Source: Bog-473 sp963719485
GTDB taxonomy: Bacteria > Actinomycetota > Acidimicrobiia > Acidimicrobiales > RAAP-2
DNA length: 64,000 nucleotides
Reading direction: 5' to 3'
Assembly: GCA_963719485.1 (NCBI GenBank)
Contig: OY970387.1
Span: 3,472,001-3,536,000, forward strand
Under the pieces are notes generated by a model that worked only from the letters and a program-made list of their open reading frames with translations, did not search any database and had not been told where the DNA came from. How positions within the stretch are numbered: the stretch's first letter is position 1; the number at the start of each line of letters is the position of its first letter. This document shows, piece by piece, positions 9,082 to 16,899 of this stretch. The translations under genes were made by a program, and so were the position numbers.

Positions 9082-9741
9082 ATGGCCACAACCACCGAAG
9101 ACCTCAAGGCGACCACCCCCGTCGTCACCCTCACACCCGAGGCCCACAAGATCGTGACCGACGCCATCGGGCAGGAGCCGGATCCGGCGAGCCTGGCCCT
9201 CTGGCTCGAGGTGCGAGGGGTGCAGGCCGGGTCCTTCATCTACGACCTCTACTTCCAGGCCGTCTCCGACGCCGACGAGGGTGACGCCCGCCACACCCAG
9301 GACGAGCTCGAAGTCGTGATCCCGGCCGCCAGCATCGACCGCCTGCGGGGCGCCCGGCTCGAGTGGTCGGAGGCCGACGGTGGCGGCCTCGTGCTGGTCA
9401 ACCCCAACTCGCCCACGCCAGAGGAGGCGTCGCCGGGTGTCCCACCCGAAGTGCTCGCCAAGGGGATCGCGGGGCCGCTGGCCCAGCGGGTGGTCGCCGT
9501 CCTCGAGCAGGCGGTCAACCCCTCCATTGCCAGCCACGGTGGCCGGGCCGACCTCGTCGCGCTCGACGAGGAGGACGGCAGCGCCTACCTCCGCCTCTCC
9601 GGCGGCTGCCAGGGTTGCGCCATGTCGCAGATGACGCTCCGCCAGGGAATCGAGACCACGTTGCTCGAAGAGGTGCCCGAGCTCACCCGCGTGCTCGACG
9701 TCACCGATCACGGGAGCGGCGAGAACCCCTTCTACGAATAG
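9082..9741 (+). CDS. nfuA: NfuA-type Fe-S cluster biogenesis protein
   Basis: The 219-residue protein has an N-terminal HesB/IscA-like (A-type) domain (VTLTPEAHKIVTDAI, ALWLEVRG) and a C-terminal NifU-like domain starting near VLEQAVNPSIASHGG. The cluster-binding CxxC is C176-QG-C179 in SGGCQGCAMSQMTL. The A-type domain appears to lack its own cysteines, as in NfuA proteins. It should act as a carrier delivering 4Fe-4S clusters to target enzymes. The ATG at 9082 lacks a Shine-Dalgarno but lies six bases after a TACACT box. It stands just upstream of aroC. Confidence 0.88.
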   Translation: MATTTEDLKATTPVVTLTPEAHKIVTDAIGQEPDPASLALWLEVRGVQAGSFIYDLYFQAVSDADEGDARHTQDELEVVIPAASIDRLRGARLEWSEADGGGLVLVNPNSPTPEEASPGVPPEVLAKGIAGPLAQRVVAVLEQAVNPSIASHGGRADLVALDEEDGSAYLRLSGGCQGCAMSQMTLRQGIETTLLEEVPELTRVLDVTDHGSGENPFYE

Positions 9742-9786
9742 GGGAGTACGGGCCCTCGCGGCTCCGGGACGGCGTTGGCCGTCCGG

Positions 9787-9792
9787 TAGCGT
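9787..9792 (+). promoter_or_regulatory. -10 box (TAGCGT) of the aro run
   Basis: TAGCGT ends six bases before the aroC GTG, predicting a leaderless mRNA for the shikimate gene run. Confidence 0.5.
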
Positions 9793-9798
9793 TGCTGT

Positions 9799-11040
9799 GT
9801 GCTGCGCTTTCTGACCGCTGGAGAGTCCCACGGTCGCGCCCTGGTCGTCATCGTGGAGGGGTTGCCCGCCGGGCTCCCCGTCGAGGCCTCCGACATCGCC
9901 GACGAGCTGGCCCGCCGACGGCTCGGCTACGGGCGCGGTCCCCGCATGCGTTTCGAGGCGGACGAGATCTCCCTCGTCGGCGGTATCCGGCACGGCCGCA
10001 CGCTGGGGTCACCGGTGGCCATCGAGATCGCCAACACCGAATGGCCGAAGTGGACCGAGGAGATGTCCCCCGAGCCGGGCAGACCGACCACGGTGCTGAC
10101 GCAGCCCCGCCCCGGGCACGCCGACCTCCCCGGCATGCTCAAGTACGGGTTTGACGACGCCCGCGACGTGCTGGAGCGGGCGTCCGCCCGGGAGACCGCC
10201 GCCCGGGTTGCGGCCGGCACGCTGGCCAAGCTCCTGTTGACCCACCTCGGGGTCTCCATCGTGAGCCACATCGTCGCGTTGGGCGAGGCCGCCAGCGGTC
10301 CCGAGAGCCCCCGACCGGGCCCCGGTGACCTCCACCAGGTGGACGACAGCGCGGTGCGCTGCTTCGATCCGGCGGCGGAGAAGGCGATGATCGCCGCCGT
10401 GAAGGCCGCGGCCAAGGTGGGGGACTCGCTGGGCGGCGTCGCCGAGGTCCTCGCCTACGGCGTCCCCGTGGGCCTCGGCAGCCACGTGCACTGGGACCGC
10501 AAGCTCGACGCCAACCTCGCGCAGGCGCTCATGTCGATCCAGGCGGTCAAGGCCGTCGAGATCGGGGAGGGGTGGGACAACGCGGCGCGCCGCGGCTCGG
10601 ACGCGCACGACGCCATCCGTTACGACGAGGCGGAGGGCTACGTGCGACCGACGGACCGGGCGGGCGGGATCGAGGGCGGTATCTCCAACGGGGCACTCCT
10701 CGTGGCGCGGGTGGCGATGAAACCGCTCGCCACGCTCAACCGGCCCGTGCTCGAGACCGTCGACGTCGTGACCAAGGAGTCGACGGTGAGCTTCCGCGAA
10801 CGCACGGACGTCACCGCCGTGCCGGCCATGGGCGTCGTCGCCGAGTCGATGACGGCGCTCGTGCTGGCGACCGAGGCGTTGCGCAAGTTCGGCGGGGACT
10901 CGCTCGCGGAGGTCGTGCGCAACCGGGACGGCTTCGTCGCCTCGCTCGGCAGCACGCCGTCGGCCGCCGTCGGCGCCCCGGCGCCGGAGGCCACGGCCGG
11001 TGCCGCCTCGAGCGCGGATCCGGACAGCGCCGCGGGATGA
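9799..11040 (+). CDS. aroC: Chorismate synthase
   Basis: It catalyses the last step of the shikimate pathway, 5-enolpyruvylshikimate-3-phosphate to chorismate, using reduced FMN. Family signatures are GESHGRAL at the N-terminus, the RPGHADLPGMLKYG block, RASARETAARVAAG and the C-terminal FRERTDVTAVPAMGVVAESM. Length (413) includes an Ala/Pro-rich tail of about 30 residues beyond the usual end. The GTG at 9799 has no Shine-Dalgarno and is probably leaderless. The stop overlaps the aroK start (ATGA), the first of a series of tight overlaps. Confidence 0.96.
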   Translation: MLRFLTAGESHGRALVVIVEGLPAGLPVEASDIADELARRRLGYGRGPRMRFEADEISLVGGIRHGRTLGSPVAIEIANTEWPKWTEEMSPEPGRPTTVLTQPRPGHADLPGMLKYGFDDARDVLERASARETAARVAAGTLAKLLLTHLGVSIVSHIVALGEAASGPESPRPGPGDLHQVDDSAVRCFDPAAEKAMIAAVKAAAKVGDSLGGVAEVLAYGVPVGLGSHVHWDRKLDANLAQALMSIQAVKAVEIGEGWDNAARRGSDAHDAIRYDEAEGYVRPTDRAGGIEGGISNGALLVARVAMKPLATLNRPVLETVDVVTKESTVSFRERTDVTAVPAMGVVAESMTALVLATEALRKFGGDSLAEVVRNRDGFVASLGSTPSAAVGAPAPEATAGAASSADPDSAAG

Positions 11041-11589
11041 CCCCCCGCATCCTGCTCGTCGGGATGATGGGCGCCGGCAAGACCACCACGGGCCGCCTTC
11101 TCGCTGACCAACTGGGTTGGCGCTACCGGGACTCCGACGCGGACGTCGAGGCGACCACCGGGCTCACGGTGCCCGAGCTGTTCGCCCGCGACGGCGAGGC
11201 GGCATTCCGCCGGGCCGAAGCGGGCGTGCTCGCCGACAGCCTGCGCCGATCCGCTGCCTTCAGTTGTCTCCGTGGCCGGAGGGGCCGTGCTGAGCGCCGA
11301 GAACCGCCGGCTCATCGCCGCCAGCGGGATCGTCGTCTGGCTCCGCGCGCAGCCTGCGACCCTCGCTGGACGCGTGGGGGACGGTGCCGGTCGCCCCCTG
11401 TTGGACGACGACCCCGCCGTGGCCCTGGCCCGCCTCGAGGCCGTGCGCAACCCGTTCTACGCCGAAGTCGCCGACGTGATCATCGACGTCGACGAACTCA
11501 CGCCGTCCGCCGTGGTCGACCGCATCATCGACGCCATGGACGCCACCACCGACTCGGAGGCGCCGAGCGCCCCGGGCAAACCCGAATAG
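11037..11589 (+). pseudogene. aroK: Shikimate kinase, interrupted by a single-base frameshift
   Basis: The first frame gives MTPRILLVGMMGAGKTTTGRL with the Walker A GMMGAGKTT, the shikimate-binding RDSDADVEATTG and FRRAEAGVLADSL; the rest of the kinase (VVSVAGGAVLS, GRPLL lid, RNPFYAEVADVIIDVD) is in the next frame. Deleting one base somewhere between 11245 and 11266 rejoins them, for example to give RRSAPSVVSVAGGAV. The joined protein is about 183 residues, a normal length. Shikimate kinase is needed for aromatic amino acid synthesis and the downstream genes are intact, so a sequence error is more likely than real loss. It overlaps aroC by four bases. Confidence 0.85.
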
Positions 11590-11607
11590 CAGCGGAGGGA
11601 CAGAACG

Positions 11608-12648
11608 GTGCGTGCCCTTTCCGTCGATCTGGCCGAGCGCTCCTACCCGATCCTCGTCGGCCCCGGCGCGCGGCACGAGGTCGCCCGCTTCCTGCCGCCG
11701 GGCGCCAAGTCGGCCGTGATCGTGACGCAACAGGCGATCAGAGACGCCGGCTGGGTGGACGGCCTTGACCCGGGGGTCCCGACCGAGATCTGCCTCATTC
11801 CCGACGGCGAGGAGGCCAAGACGCTCGCCACGGTCGAGCAGCTGGCCCGCTTCTTCGCCCGCGCCGGCCTCTCCCGGGCCGACGCCGTCGTCGCGGTCGG
11901 GGGCGGCATCGTCACGGACGTCGCCGGCTTCGCGGCGGCGACCTACCACCGGGGCACGGCCTACGTGAACGTGGCCACCTCGCTGCTCGCCCAGGTCGAT
12001 GCGGCCATCGGGGGCAAGACCGGTGTCAACCTGCCCGAGGGCAAGAACCTGGTCGGCGCGTTCTGGCAACCGAACGCCGTGCTGTGTGACACCGAGACCC
12101 TGTCTTCCCTCCCGCCCCGCGAGTGGGCCTGCGGCCGCGGCGAGATCGCGAAATACGCCTTCCTGGGCGACGCGCCCAGGGCGGACCAGCCGATCGAGGA
12201 GCAGGTGGCGCGCTGCGCCGGGATCAAGGCAGCCGTCGTGGCCGAGGACGAGCGCGAGGGCGGTCGGCGCATGATCCTCAACTACGGCCACACCTTGGCG
12301 CACGCCCTCGAGGCGGCGGCGCTGGCCGATCACGACGAGTGGGACCTGCGCCACGGCGAGGCGGTGGCGATCGGGATCCTGTTCGCCGCCCTCCTGGCGC
12401 AGCGGTTGGGGCGGATCGATGAGAGCCGTGTCGCCGAGCACCGGAGCGTCATCGGGAGCTTCGACCTGCCGACCGACCTCCCCCCGGGCGCGCGGGCCGA
12501 GGAGCTGCTCGCGTTCATGAGGCGGGACAAGAAGGCGCAGCAGGACCTCACCCTCGTGCTCGACGGGCCCGAGGGGGTCGAGGCGGTACGCGGTGTCGCG
12601 GCCACGGACGTGGTCGCTACCCTGGCTGCCATGGGTGCCCGCACGTGA
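11608..12648 (+). CDS. aroB: 3-dehydroquinate synthase
   Basis: It converts DAHP to 3-dehydroquinate with NAD and a divalent metal. The 346-residue protein carries PDGEEAKT, the NAD-binding GGGIVTDVAGF, the catalytic and metal region ATSLLAQVDAAIGGKTGVN, GEIAKYAFL, and the metal-binding NYGHTLAHALE plus a following RHGEAVAIG histidine. The start is GTG at 11608 after a GGAGGG ribosome binding site. Its last four bases (GTGA) hold the aroQ start, indicating translational coupling. Confidence 0.96.
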   Translation: MRALSVDLAERSYPILVGPGARHEVARFLPPGAKSAVIVTQQAIRDAGWVDGLDPGVPTEICLIPDGEEAKTLATVEQLARFFARAGLSRADAVVAVGGGIVTDVAGFAAATYHRGTAYVNVATSLLAQVDAAIGGKTGVNLPEGKNLVGAFWQPNAVLCDTETLSSLPPREWACGRGEIAKYAFLGDAPRADQPIEEQVARCAGIKAAVVAEDEREGGRRMILNYGHTLAHALEAAALADHDEWDLRHGEAVAIGILFAALLAQRLGRIDESRVAEHRSVIGSFDLPTDLPPGARAEELLAFMRRDKKAQQDLTLVLDGPEGVEAVRGVAATDVVATLAAMGART

Positions 12649-13085
12649 GCCTCGTCCTGCTCCTCTCGGGGCCCAATCTCAATCTGCTCGGGGAGCGGGA
12701 ACCCGCCGTCTACGGGACCGACTCCCTGGCCGACCACGTGGCGCGGGCCGAGACCGCCGCGGCGCGCCTCGGGCTCGAGCTCGAGCACCTGCAGTCGAAT
12801 CACGAGGGCGAGCTCATCGACGCCGTCCACGACGCCGCGGGGAGAGCCGACGCACTGGTGATCAACGCCGGCGCGCTGAGCCACACGTCGTGGTCCCTAC
12901 ACGACGCCGTCGCCGCTTTCGAGGGCCCGGTCGTCGAGCTGCACATCTCCAACCCCGCCGCCCGGGAGCCCTTCCGACACACGTCGGTGCTCGCCCCCGT
13001 GGCCTCGGGGGTCATCGCGGGCTTCGGCGGGCTCGGGTACGAGCTCGCCATCGACGCCGCTGCCGCACTCCTGAAGGGAGCCTGA
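12645..13085 (+). CDS. aroQ: Type II 3-dehydroquinate dehydratase
   Basis: It dehydrates 3-dehydroquinate to 3-dehydroshikimate; the type II enzyme is a small dodecameric flavodoxin-like protein. The 146 residues include GPNLNLLGEREPAVYG with the catalytic Tyr, SNHEGELID, the NAGALSHTSW block and ELHISNPAAREPFRHTS with the catalytic His region. The start GTG overlaps the aroB stop. Together with aroC, aroK and aroB this gives four of the seven shikimate steps in a row. Confidence 0.95.
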   Translation: MSLVLLLSGPNLNLLGEREPAVYGTDSLADHVARAETAAARLGLELEHLQSNHEGELIDAVHDAAGRADALVINAGALSHTSWSLHDAVAAFEGPVVELHISNPAAREPFRHTSVLAPVASGVIAGFGGLGYELAIDAAAALLKGA

Positions 13086-13090
13086 ATCGC

Positions 13091-14248
13091 ATGACGACCA
13101 CCGTCCGTGCCAACCCGTACTCGCCCGCCACCGCGCCACTCCCGGCGATCACGGTGACCGGGCGCCTCGACCGTCTGCGCGCCACCTTCGACGAGCACGA
13201 GATCGACGCGCTCGTGGTCACGACACTCGCCAACGTCCGCTACCTCACGGGTTTCACGGGCTCGGCGGCCATCCTCGTCGTCGCCGGGGACGTCGCCCTG
13301 CTCACCACCGACGGCCGCTACCGCACGCAGTCGGCTGAGCAGATACAGCAGGCCGGCGCCGCGGCGCAGGTCGAGATCGCCATCGGCCCCGGATCGGAGC
13401 AGCGTGTCGCCGCCCTCGCTGCACTCGAGGGCGCGGGACGGATCGGGCTCGAGGCCGGCAACGTCACCTGGAGCGGGCAGCGCAGTTGGGCCGACGTCGT
13501 CGGTGGCGACAAGCTCGTCCCCACCGCCAATGCCGTCGAGGCACTGCGGGAGCGCAAGGACGCGGCCGAGATCGCCCGCATGGAGCGGGCCGCCGCCATC
13601 GCCGACGCCGCTCTCTTCGAGGTGCTCCCGCTCATGAGCCAGGGTGTCACCGAGGAGCACTTCGCCCTCGAGCTCGACACAGCCATGCGGAGAGGCGGGG
13701 CGGAGAGCACCGCCTTCGAGACGATCGTCGCCGCGGGTGAGAACTCGGCCAAGCCGCACCACCACCCCGGCTCGCGGACCATCAACGGGGGAGACCCGGT
13801 GGTCGTGGACTTCGGCGCGACGTTCGAGGGGTACCGCTCCGACATGACCCGGACGTTCTGCGTCGACGCGAAGCCCGAGGGCGAGCTGGCCCGCATCTTC
13901 GACGTGGTGCAGGCGTCCCAGGCCGCCGGCGCCGCTGCCGTGCGGCCCGGTATCTCGGCCAAGGAGGTCGACGACGTCTGCCGTCAGATCATCGCCGAGG
14001 CAGGGTGGGCGGAGCGTTTCGAACACGGTACGGGGCACGGCGTCGGCCTCGATATCCACGAGGCCCCGACCGTCAGCCAATTGGGCACTGCTATCCTGGC
14101 TCCCGGCTTCGTTGTCACCGTTGAGCCCGGTGTCTATGTTCCCGGGCACGGCGGCGTCCGTGTGGAGGACACGTTGGTAGTGACCGAGGACGGCGCACGC
14201 CCCCTGACCCGATTCACAAAGGACATCAATGGCAGTCTCGACCAATGA
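13091..14248 (+). CDS. pepQ: Xaa-Pro peptidase (M24 family)
   Basis: The 385-residue protein is an M24 metallopeptidase with an N-terminal creatinase-like domain (RLRATFDEHEIDALVVTTLANVRYLTGFTGS) and a pita-bread catalytic domain. The five dinuclear-metal ligands are visible: Asp in VVDFGATF, Asp in RSDMTRTF, His in EHGTGHGVGLDIHE, Glu in VTVEPG and Glu in GVRVEDT. It cleaves Xaa-Pro bonds, and this position just upstream of efp is conserved in many bacteria. ATG at 13091 follows aroQ closely; its 3' end overlaps efp by 20 bases. Confidence 0.92.
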   Translation: MTTTVRANPYSPATAPLPAITVTGRLDRLRATFDEHEIDALVVTTLANVRYLTGFTGSAAILVVAGDVALLTTDGRYRTQSAEQIQQAGAAAQVEIAIGPGSEQRVAALAALEGAGRIGLEAGNVTWSGQRSWADVVGGDKLVPTANAVEALRERKDAAEIARMERAAAIADAALFEVLPLMSQGVTEEHFALELDTAMRRGGAESTAFETIVAAGENSAKPHHHPGSRTINGGDPVVVDFGATFEGYRSDMTRTFCVDAKPEGELARIFDVVQASQAAGAAAVRPGISAKEVDDVCRQIIAEAGWAERFEHGTGHGVGLDIHEAPTVSQLGTAILAPGFVVTVEPGVYVPGHGGVRVEDTLVVTEDGARPLTRFTKDINGSLDQ

Positions 14249-14789
14249 TCTGAAGAACGGCATGAGCCTCGACCTTCCCGAAGGCCTGTTCAGCGTCGTC
14301 GAGTTCCAGCACGTCAAGCCGGGCAAGGGTGGCGCGTTCGTGCGCACGAAGCTCAAGAACGTCCGCAGTGGCGCGGTCATCGAGCGCACCTACCGGGCCG
14401 ACGAGAAGCTCGAGCAGGCCATCATCGACAAGCGGGACATGCAGTTCCTCTACCGCGACGGCACCGACTACGTGTTCATGGACACGACGAGCTACGAGCA
14501 GCTGCAGGTCCCGCCCGACGCGCTCGGTGAGGCGCCGGACTACCTGAAGGAAGGCGACGCCGCGAACGTGCAGATGTACAACAACGAGATCGTCGGCGTC
14601 GAGCTCCCGGCGGCGGTCGAGCTGGCGGTGACCGAGACGGAACCCGGCATGCAGGGCGACCGGGTCTCGGGCGCCCGCAAGCCGGCCACCCTGCAGACCG
14701 GCCACGTGGTCCAGGTCCCCCTCTTCGTGAACATCGGGGACGTGATCAAGGTCGACACCCGCTCCGGCGAGTACCTGACCCGGGCCTGA
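14229..14789 (+). CDS. efp: Translation elongation factor P
   Basis: EF-P rescues ribosomes stalled on polyproline. The 186-residue length and KOW, OB1 and OB2 layout are typical. The tip loop is KPGKGGAF with Lys33 at the position modified in other bacteria. No EpmA/EpmB or similar modifying enzyme is in the window. The ATG at 14229 lies inside the end of pepQ in another frame, so expression is coupled to it. Confidence 0.96.
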   Translation: MAVSTNDLKNGMSLDLPEGLFSVVEFQHVKPGKGGAFVRTKLKNVRSGAVIERTYRADEKLEQAIIDKRDMQFLYRDGTDYVFMDTTSYEQLQVPPDALGEAPDYLKEGDAANVQMYNNEIVGVELPAAVELAVTETEPGMQGDRVSGARKPATLQTGHVVQVPLFVNIGDVIKVDTRSGEYLTRA

Positions 14790-14847
14790 CGGCCCGGCCG
14801 CCTCGCCGACCGACTGCAGGTTCCGGCCGAGGCCTGGGCGAGGACCG

Positions 14848-15252
14848 ATGACCGACACCTCGCCGCGCCACCAGCAGCGGGAACGGGCGCTCTCCCTGCT
14901 CTACGAGGCCGAGCTCAAGGGCGAGGGCCCGCTCGAGGTCGTCGACGCTCTCCCCGTGCCACCCGACCCCTACGTCCGCACCCTGCTCCAGCACGCCGCG
15001 GACACCCGGGAAGAGGCCGACCGGCGCATCGCCGGCGCCTCCGTCGGCTGGCCGCTCGAACGCATGGCGGTCGTCGATCGCCTTGTGCTGCGCCTGGCCG
15101 TGGCCGAGCTGCTCGACCCCGCCGGCCCGCCGCCGGCCGTGGTGATCGACGAGGCCGTCGAGCTGGCAAAGGAGTACTCGACCGACGATTCGGGCCGGTT
15201 CGTCAACGGGGTCCTCGCGACCATCGCAGCCGACATCGGCGTGCGCGAGTAG
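14848..15252 (+). CDS. nusB: Transcription antitermination factor NusB
   Basis: The 134-residue all-helical protein matches NusB, which with S10 (NusE) forms part of the rRNA antitermination complex. Visible blocks are RHQQRERALSLLYEAELKG, WPLERMAVVDRLVLRLAVAELL and VVIDEAVELAKEYSTDDSGRFVNGVLA, the last being the best-conserved NusB signature. The ATG at 14848 has GAGGA just upstream. It closes the run that begins with aroC. Confidence 0.95.
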   Translation: MTDTSPRHQQRERALSLLYEAELKGEGPLEVVDALPVPPDPYVRTLLQHAADTREEADRRIAGASVGWPLERMAVVDRLVLRLAVAELLDPAGPPPAVVIDEAVELAKEYSTDDSGRFVNGVLATIAADIGVRE

Positions 15253-15285
15253 CGCAGCGCCGGGCCACGCCGCGCACCGGCGCGC

Positions 15286-15291
15286 TAGAGT
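15286..15291 (+). promoter_or_regulatory. -10 box (TAGAGT) of the pyrimidine operon
   Basis: TAGAGT ends six bases before about 15298, giving a leader of roughly 46 bases that begins just at the PyrR hairpin. This fits a dedicated operon promoter separate from the nusB transcript. Confidence 0.5.
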
Positions 15292-15301
15292 TGGCGTCTG
15301 A

Positions 15302-15332
15302 CCGTGAAGTGAGTCCCGTGAGGCTCACACGG
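15302..15332 (+). promoter_or_regulatory. PyrR-binding RNA hairpin in the pyr leader
   Basis: AGTCCCGTGAGGCT at 15312-15325 matches the PyrR-binding consensus ARUCCNGNGAGGYU at every position. It sits in a hairpin: upper stem TGAG/CTCA, an AAG internal bulge, and lower stem CCGTG/CACGG, the standard PyrR binding-loop shape. The pyrR ribosome binding site (AGGAGGA, 15334-15340) starts two bases after the stem. No terminator-antiterminator is visible. This suggests PyrR with UMP or UTP blocks translation directly, as described for mycobacterial pyr leaders. Confidence 0.85.
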
Positions 15333-15343
15333 CAGGAGGAGCA

Positions 15344-15916
15344 GTGGCCGAACGCGAACGCAGTCAGACGCGACCCCTCGGGGGCGTGTTCGTGGCCCAC
15401 TCCCAGGTCCTGACCTCCGCCGACGTCCTGCGCGCCCTGACCCGCATGGCGCACGAGGTGGTCGAGCGCAACGGGGGCGTCGAAGACATCGTCCTGGTGG
15501 GGCTCCAGACGGGTGGTGTCCCGCTGGCCACGAAGATGGCCGAGGTCCTCCGCCAGATCGAAGCGGTCGACCGGCTCGACGTCGGCAGCCTCGACGTGGC
15601 CTTCTACCGCGACGACATCGGGCTGCGCCCGGTCCTCCCGGAGGCCGTCACCGACATCCCGGTCGACCTGGCCGGCAAGGTGGTGGTGCTCGTCGACGAC
15701 GTCCTCTTCACGGGTCGCACCATCCGTGCCGCCCTGAACGCGCTGAACGACTTCGGCCGGGCCCGGGCCATCCAGCTGGCGGTCATGGTCGACCGCGGGC
15801 ATCGGGAGCTGCCCATACGGCCCGACTACGTGGGGAAGAACCTCCCGACGCGGCGCGAGGAGATGGTCGACGTCGGCGACGACGGGGTCTGGATCGGCAG
15901 TCTGGAGGACAAGTGA
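15344..15916 (+). CDS. pyrR: PyrR pyrimidine operon regulator / uracil phosphoribosyltransferase
   Basis: PyrR binds pyr mRNA in response to UMP/UTP and usually has weak uracil phosphoribosyltransferase activity. The 190-residue protein has the PRPP-binding loop VVVLVDDVLFTGRTIRAAL at about 120-138, the VGLQTGGVPLA loop and the PyrR tail RPDYVGKNLPTRREEMVDV. GTG at 15344 follows an excellent AGGAGGA site. It is first in the operon and its own mRNA carries the binding hairpin, so it should be autoregulated. It overlaps pyrB by four bases. Confidence 0.96.
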   Translation: MAERERSQTRPLGGVFVAHSQVLTSADVLRALTRMAHEVVERNGGVEDIVLVGLQTGGVPLATKMAEVLRQIEAVDRLDVGSLDVAFYRDDIGLRPVLPEAVTDIPVDLAGKVVVLVDDVLFTGRTIRAALNALNDFGRARAIQLAVMVDRGHRELPIRPDYVGKNLPTRREEMVDVGDDGVWIGSLEDK

Positions 15917-16899
15917 CGGGGACCCAGCATCTGCTCTCGGTCGCCGACCTCGGGCCGGACGACATCGCCGAGGTCCTCCGGGTCGCCGAAGCCTTCGCCG
16001 AGGTGGAGCGCCGCTCGGTGCCCAAGGTCCCGACCCTGCGCGGCAAGGTGGTGGCCACGCTCTTCTTCGAGGAGTCGACCCGCACGCGGCTCTCGTTCGA
16101 GACTGCGGCCAAGCGGCTCTCGGCCGACGTCCTCTCGCTGGCCGTGGCCAACTCGTCGGTGAAGAAGGGCGAGAGCCTGCGCGACACGGTCGAGACCGTC
16201 GAAGCGATGGGCATCGACGCCGTCATCATCCGGCACTCCTCGGCCGGCGCTCCCCATCAGGTGGCGCGCTGGGTCGAGCGCGCCCACGTGATCAACGCCG
16301 GCGACGGCTGGCACGAGCACCCGACGCAAGCGCTGCTGGACTGCTTCACGGTGCGCCAGGTGCTGGCCGAGCGCAAGGGCGTCGCGCCCGAGGAGCTCGG
16401 CATCGGCTGCTTCGAGGGGCTGCGCGTCCTGATCGTCGGCGACATCCGCCACAGCCGCGTGGCCCGCTCCGAGGTGCTGGCCTACACCGCCCTGGGAGCC
16501 CACGTCACCCTCGCGGGACCGGGCAGCCTGCTGCCCCCCTCGCTGGAGGGCTGGCCGGTCGAGGTGGCGGCCGACCTCGATGCGGCGCTCGGCGACACCG
16601 ACGTGGTCTCGCTCCTGCGCCTCCAGGCGGAGCGGGGGAGCGGCTCGTTCGTCCCGAGCCTGCGCGAGTACACGGCGGGGTGGGGGCTCACCGCGCGCCG
16701 GGCCGCGCTCCTGTCCGAGCACGCCATCGTCACCCATCCCGGGCCGATGGTGCGCGGGGTCGAGATCGCCTCCGACGTGGCCGACCTGCCGTGCACCGTG
16801 GTCACCCAGCAGGTGGCCAACGGCGTCGCCGTTCGGATGGCCATCCTGTTCCTGCTGCTCGGCGGCGAGAGGACCGCGGAGGTGCCGGCCGTTGCCTGA
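15913..16899 (+). CDS. pyrB: Aspartate carbamoyltransferase catalytic subunit
   Basis: It condenses carbamoyl phosphate with aspartate, the committed step of pyrimidine synthesis. The carbamoyl-phosphate loop is FFEESTRTRLSFE and the remaining signatures include NSSVKKGESLRDTVET, IIRHSSAGAPH, DGWHEHPTQALLD and GDIRHSRVARS. Its 328 residues are slightly long. No regulatory subunit (PyrI) is present, as usual in actinobacteria. GTG at 15913 overlaps pyrR; the end overlaps pyrC by eight bases. Confidence 0.96.
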   Translation: MTGTQHLLSVADLGPDDIAEVLRVAEAFAEVERRSVPKVPTLRGKVVATLFFEESTRTRLSFETAAKRLSADVLSLAVANSSVKKGESLRDTVETVEAMGIDAVIIRHSSAGAPHQVARWVERAHVINAGDGWHEHPTQALLDCFTVRQVLAERKGVAPEELGIGCFEGLRVLIVGDIRHSRVARSEVLAYTALGAHVTLAGPGSLLPPSLEGWPVEVAADLDAALGDTDVVSLLRLQAERGSGSFVPSLREYTAGWGLTARRAALLSEHAIVTHPGPMVRGVEIASDVADLPCTVVTQQVANGVAVRMAILFLLLGGERTAEVPAVA

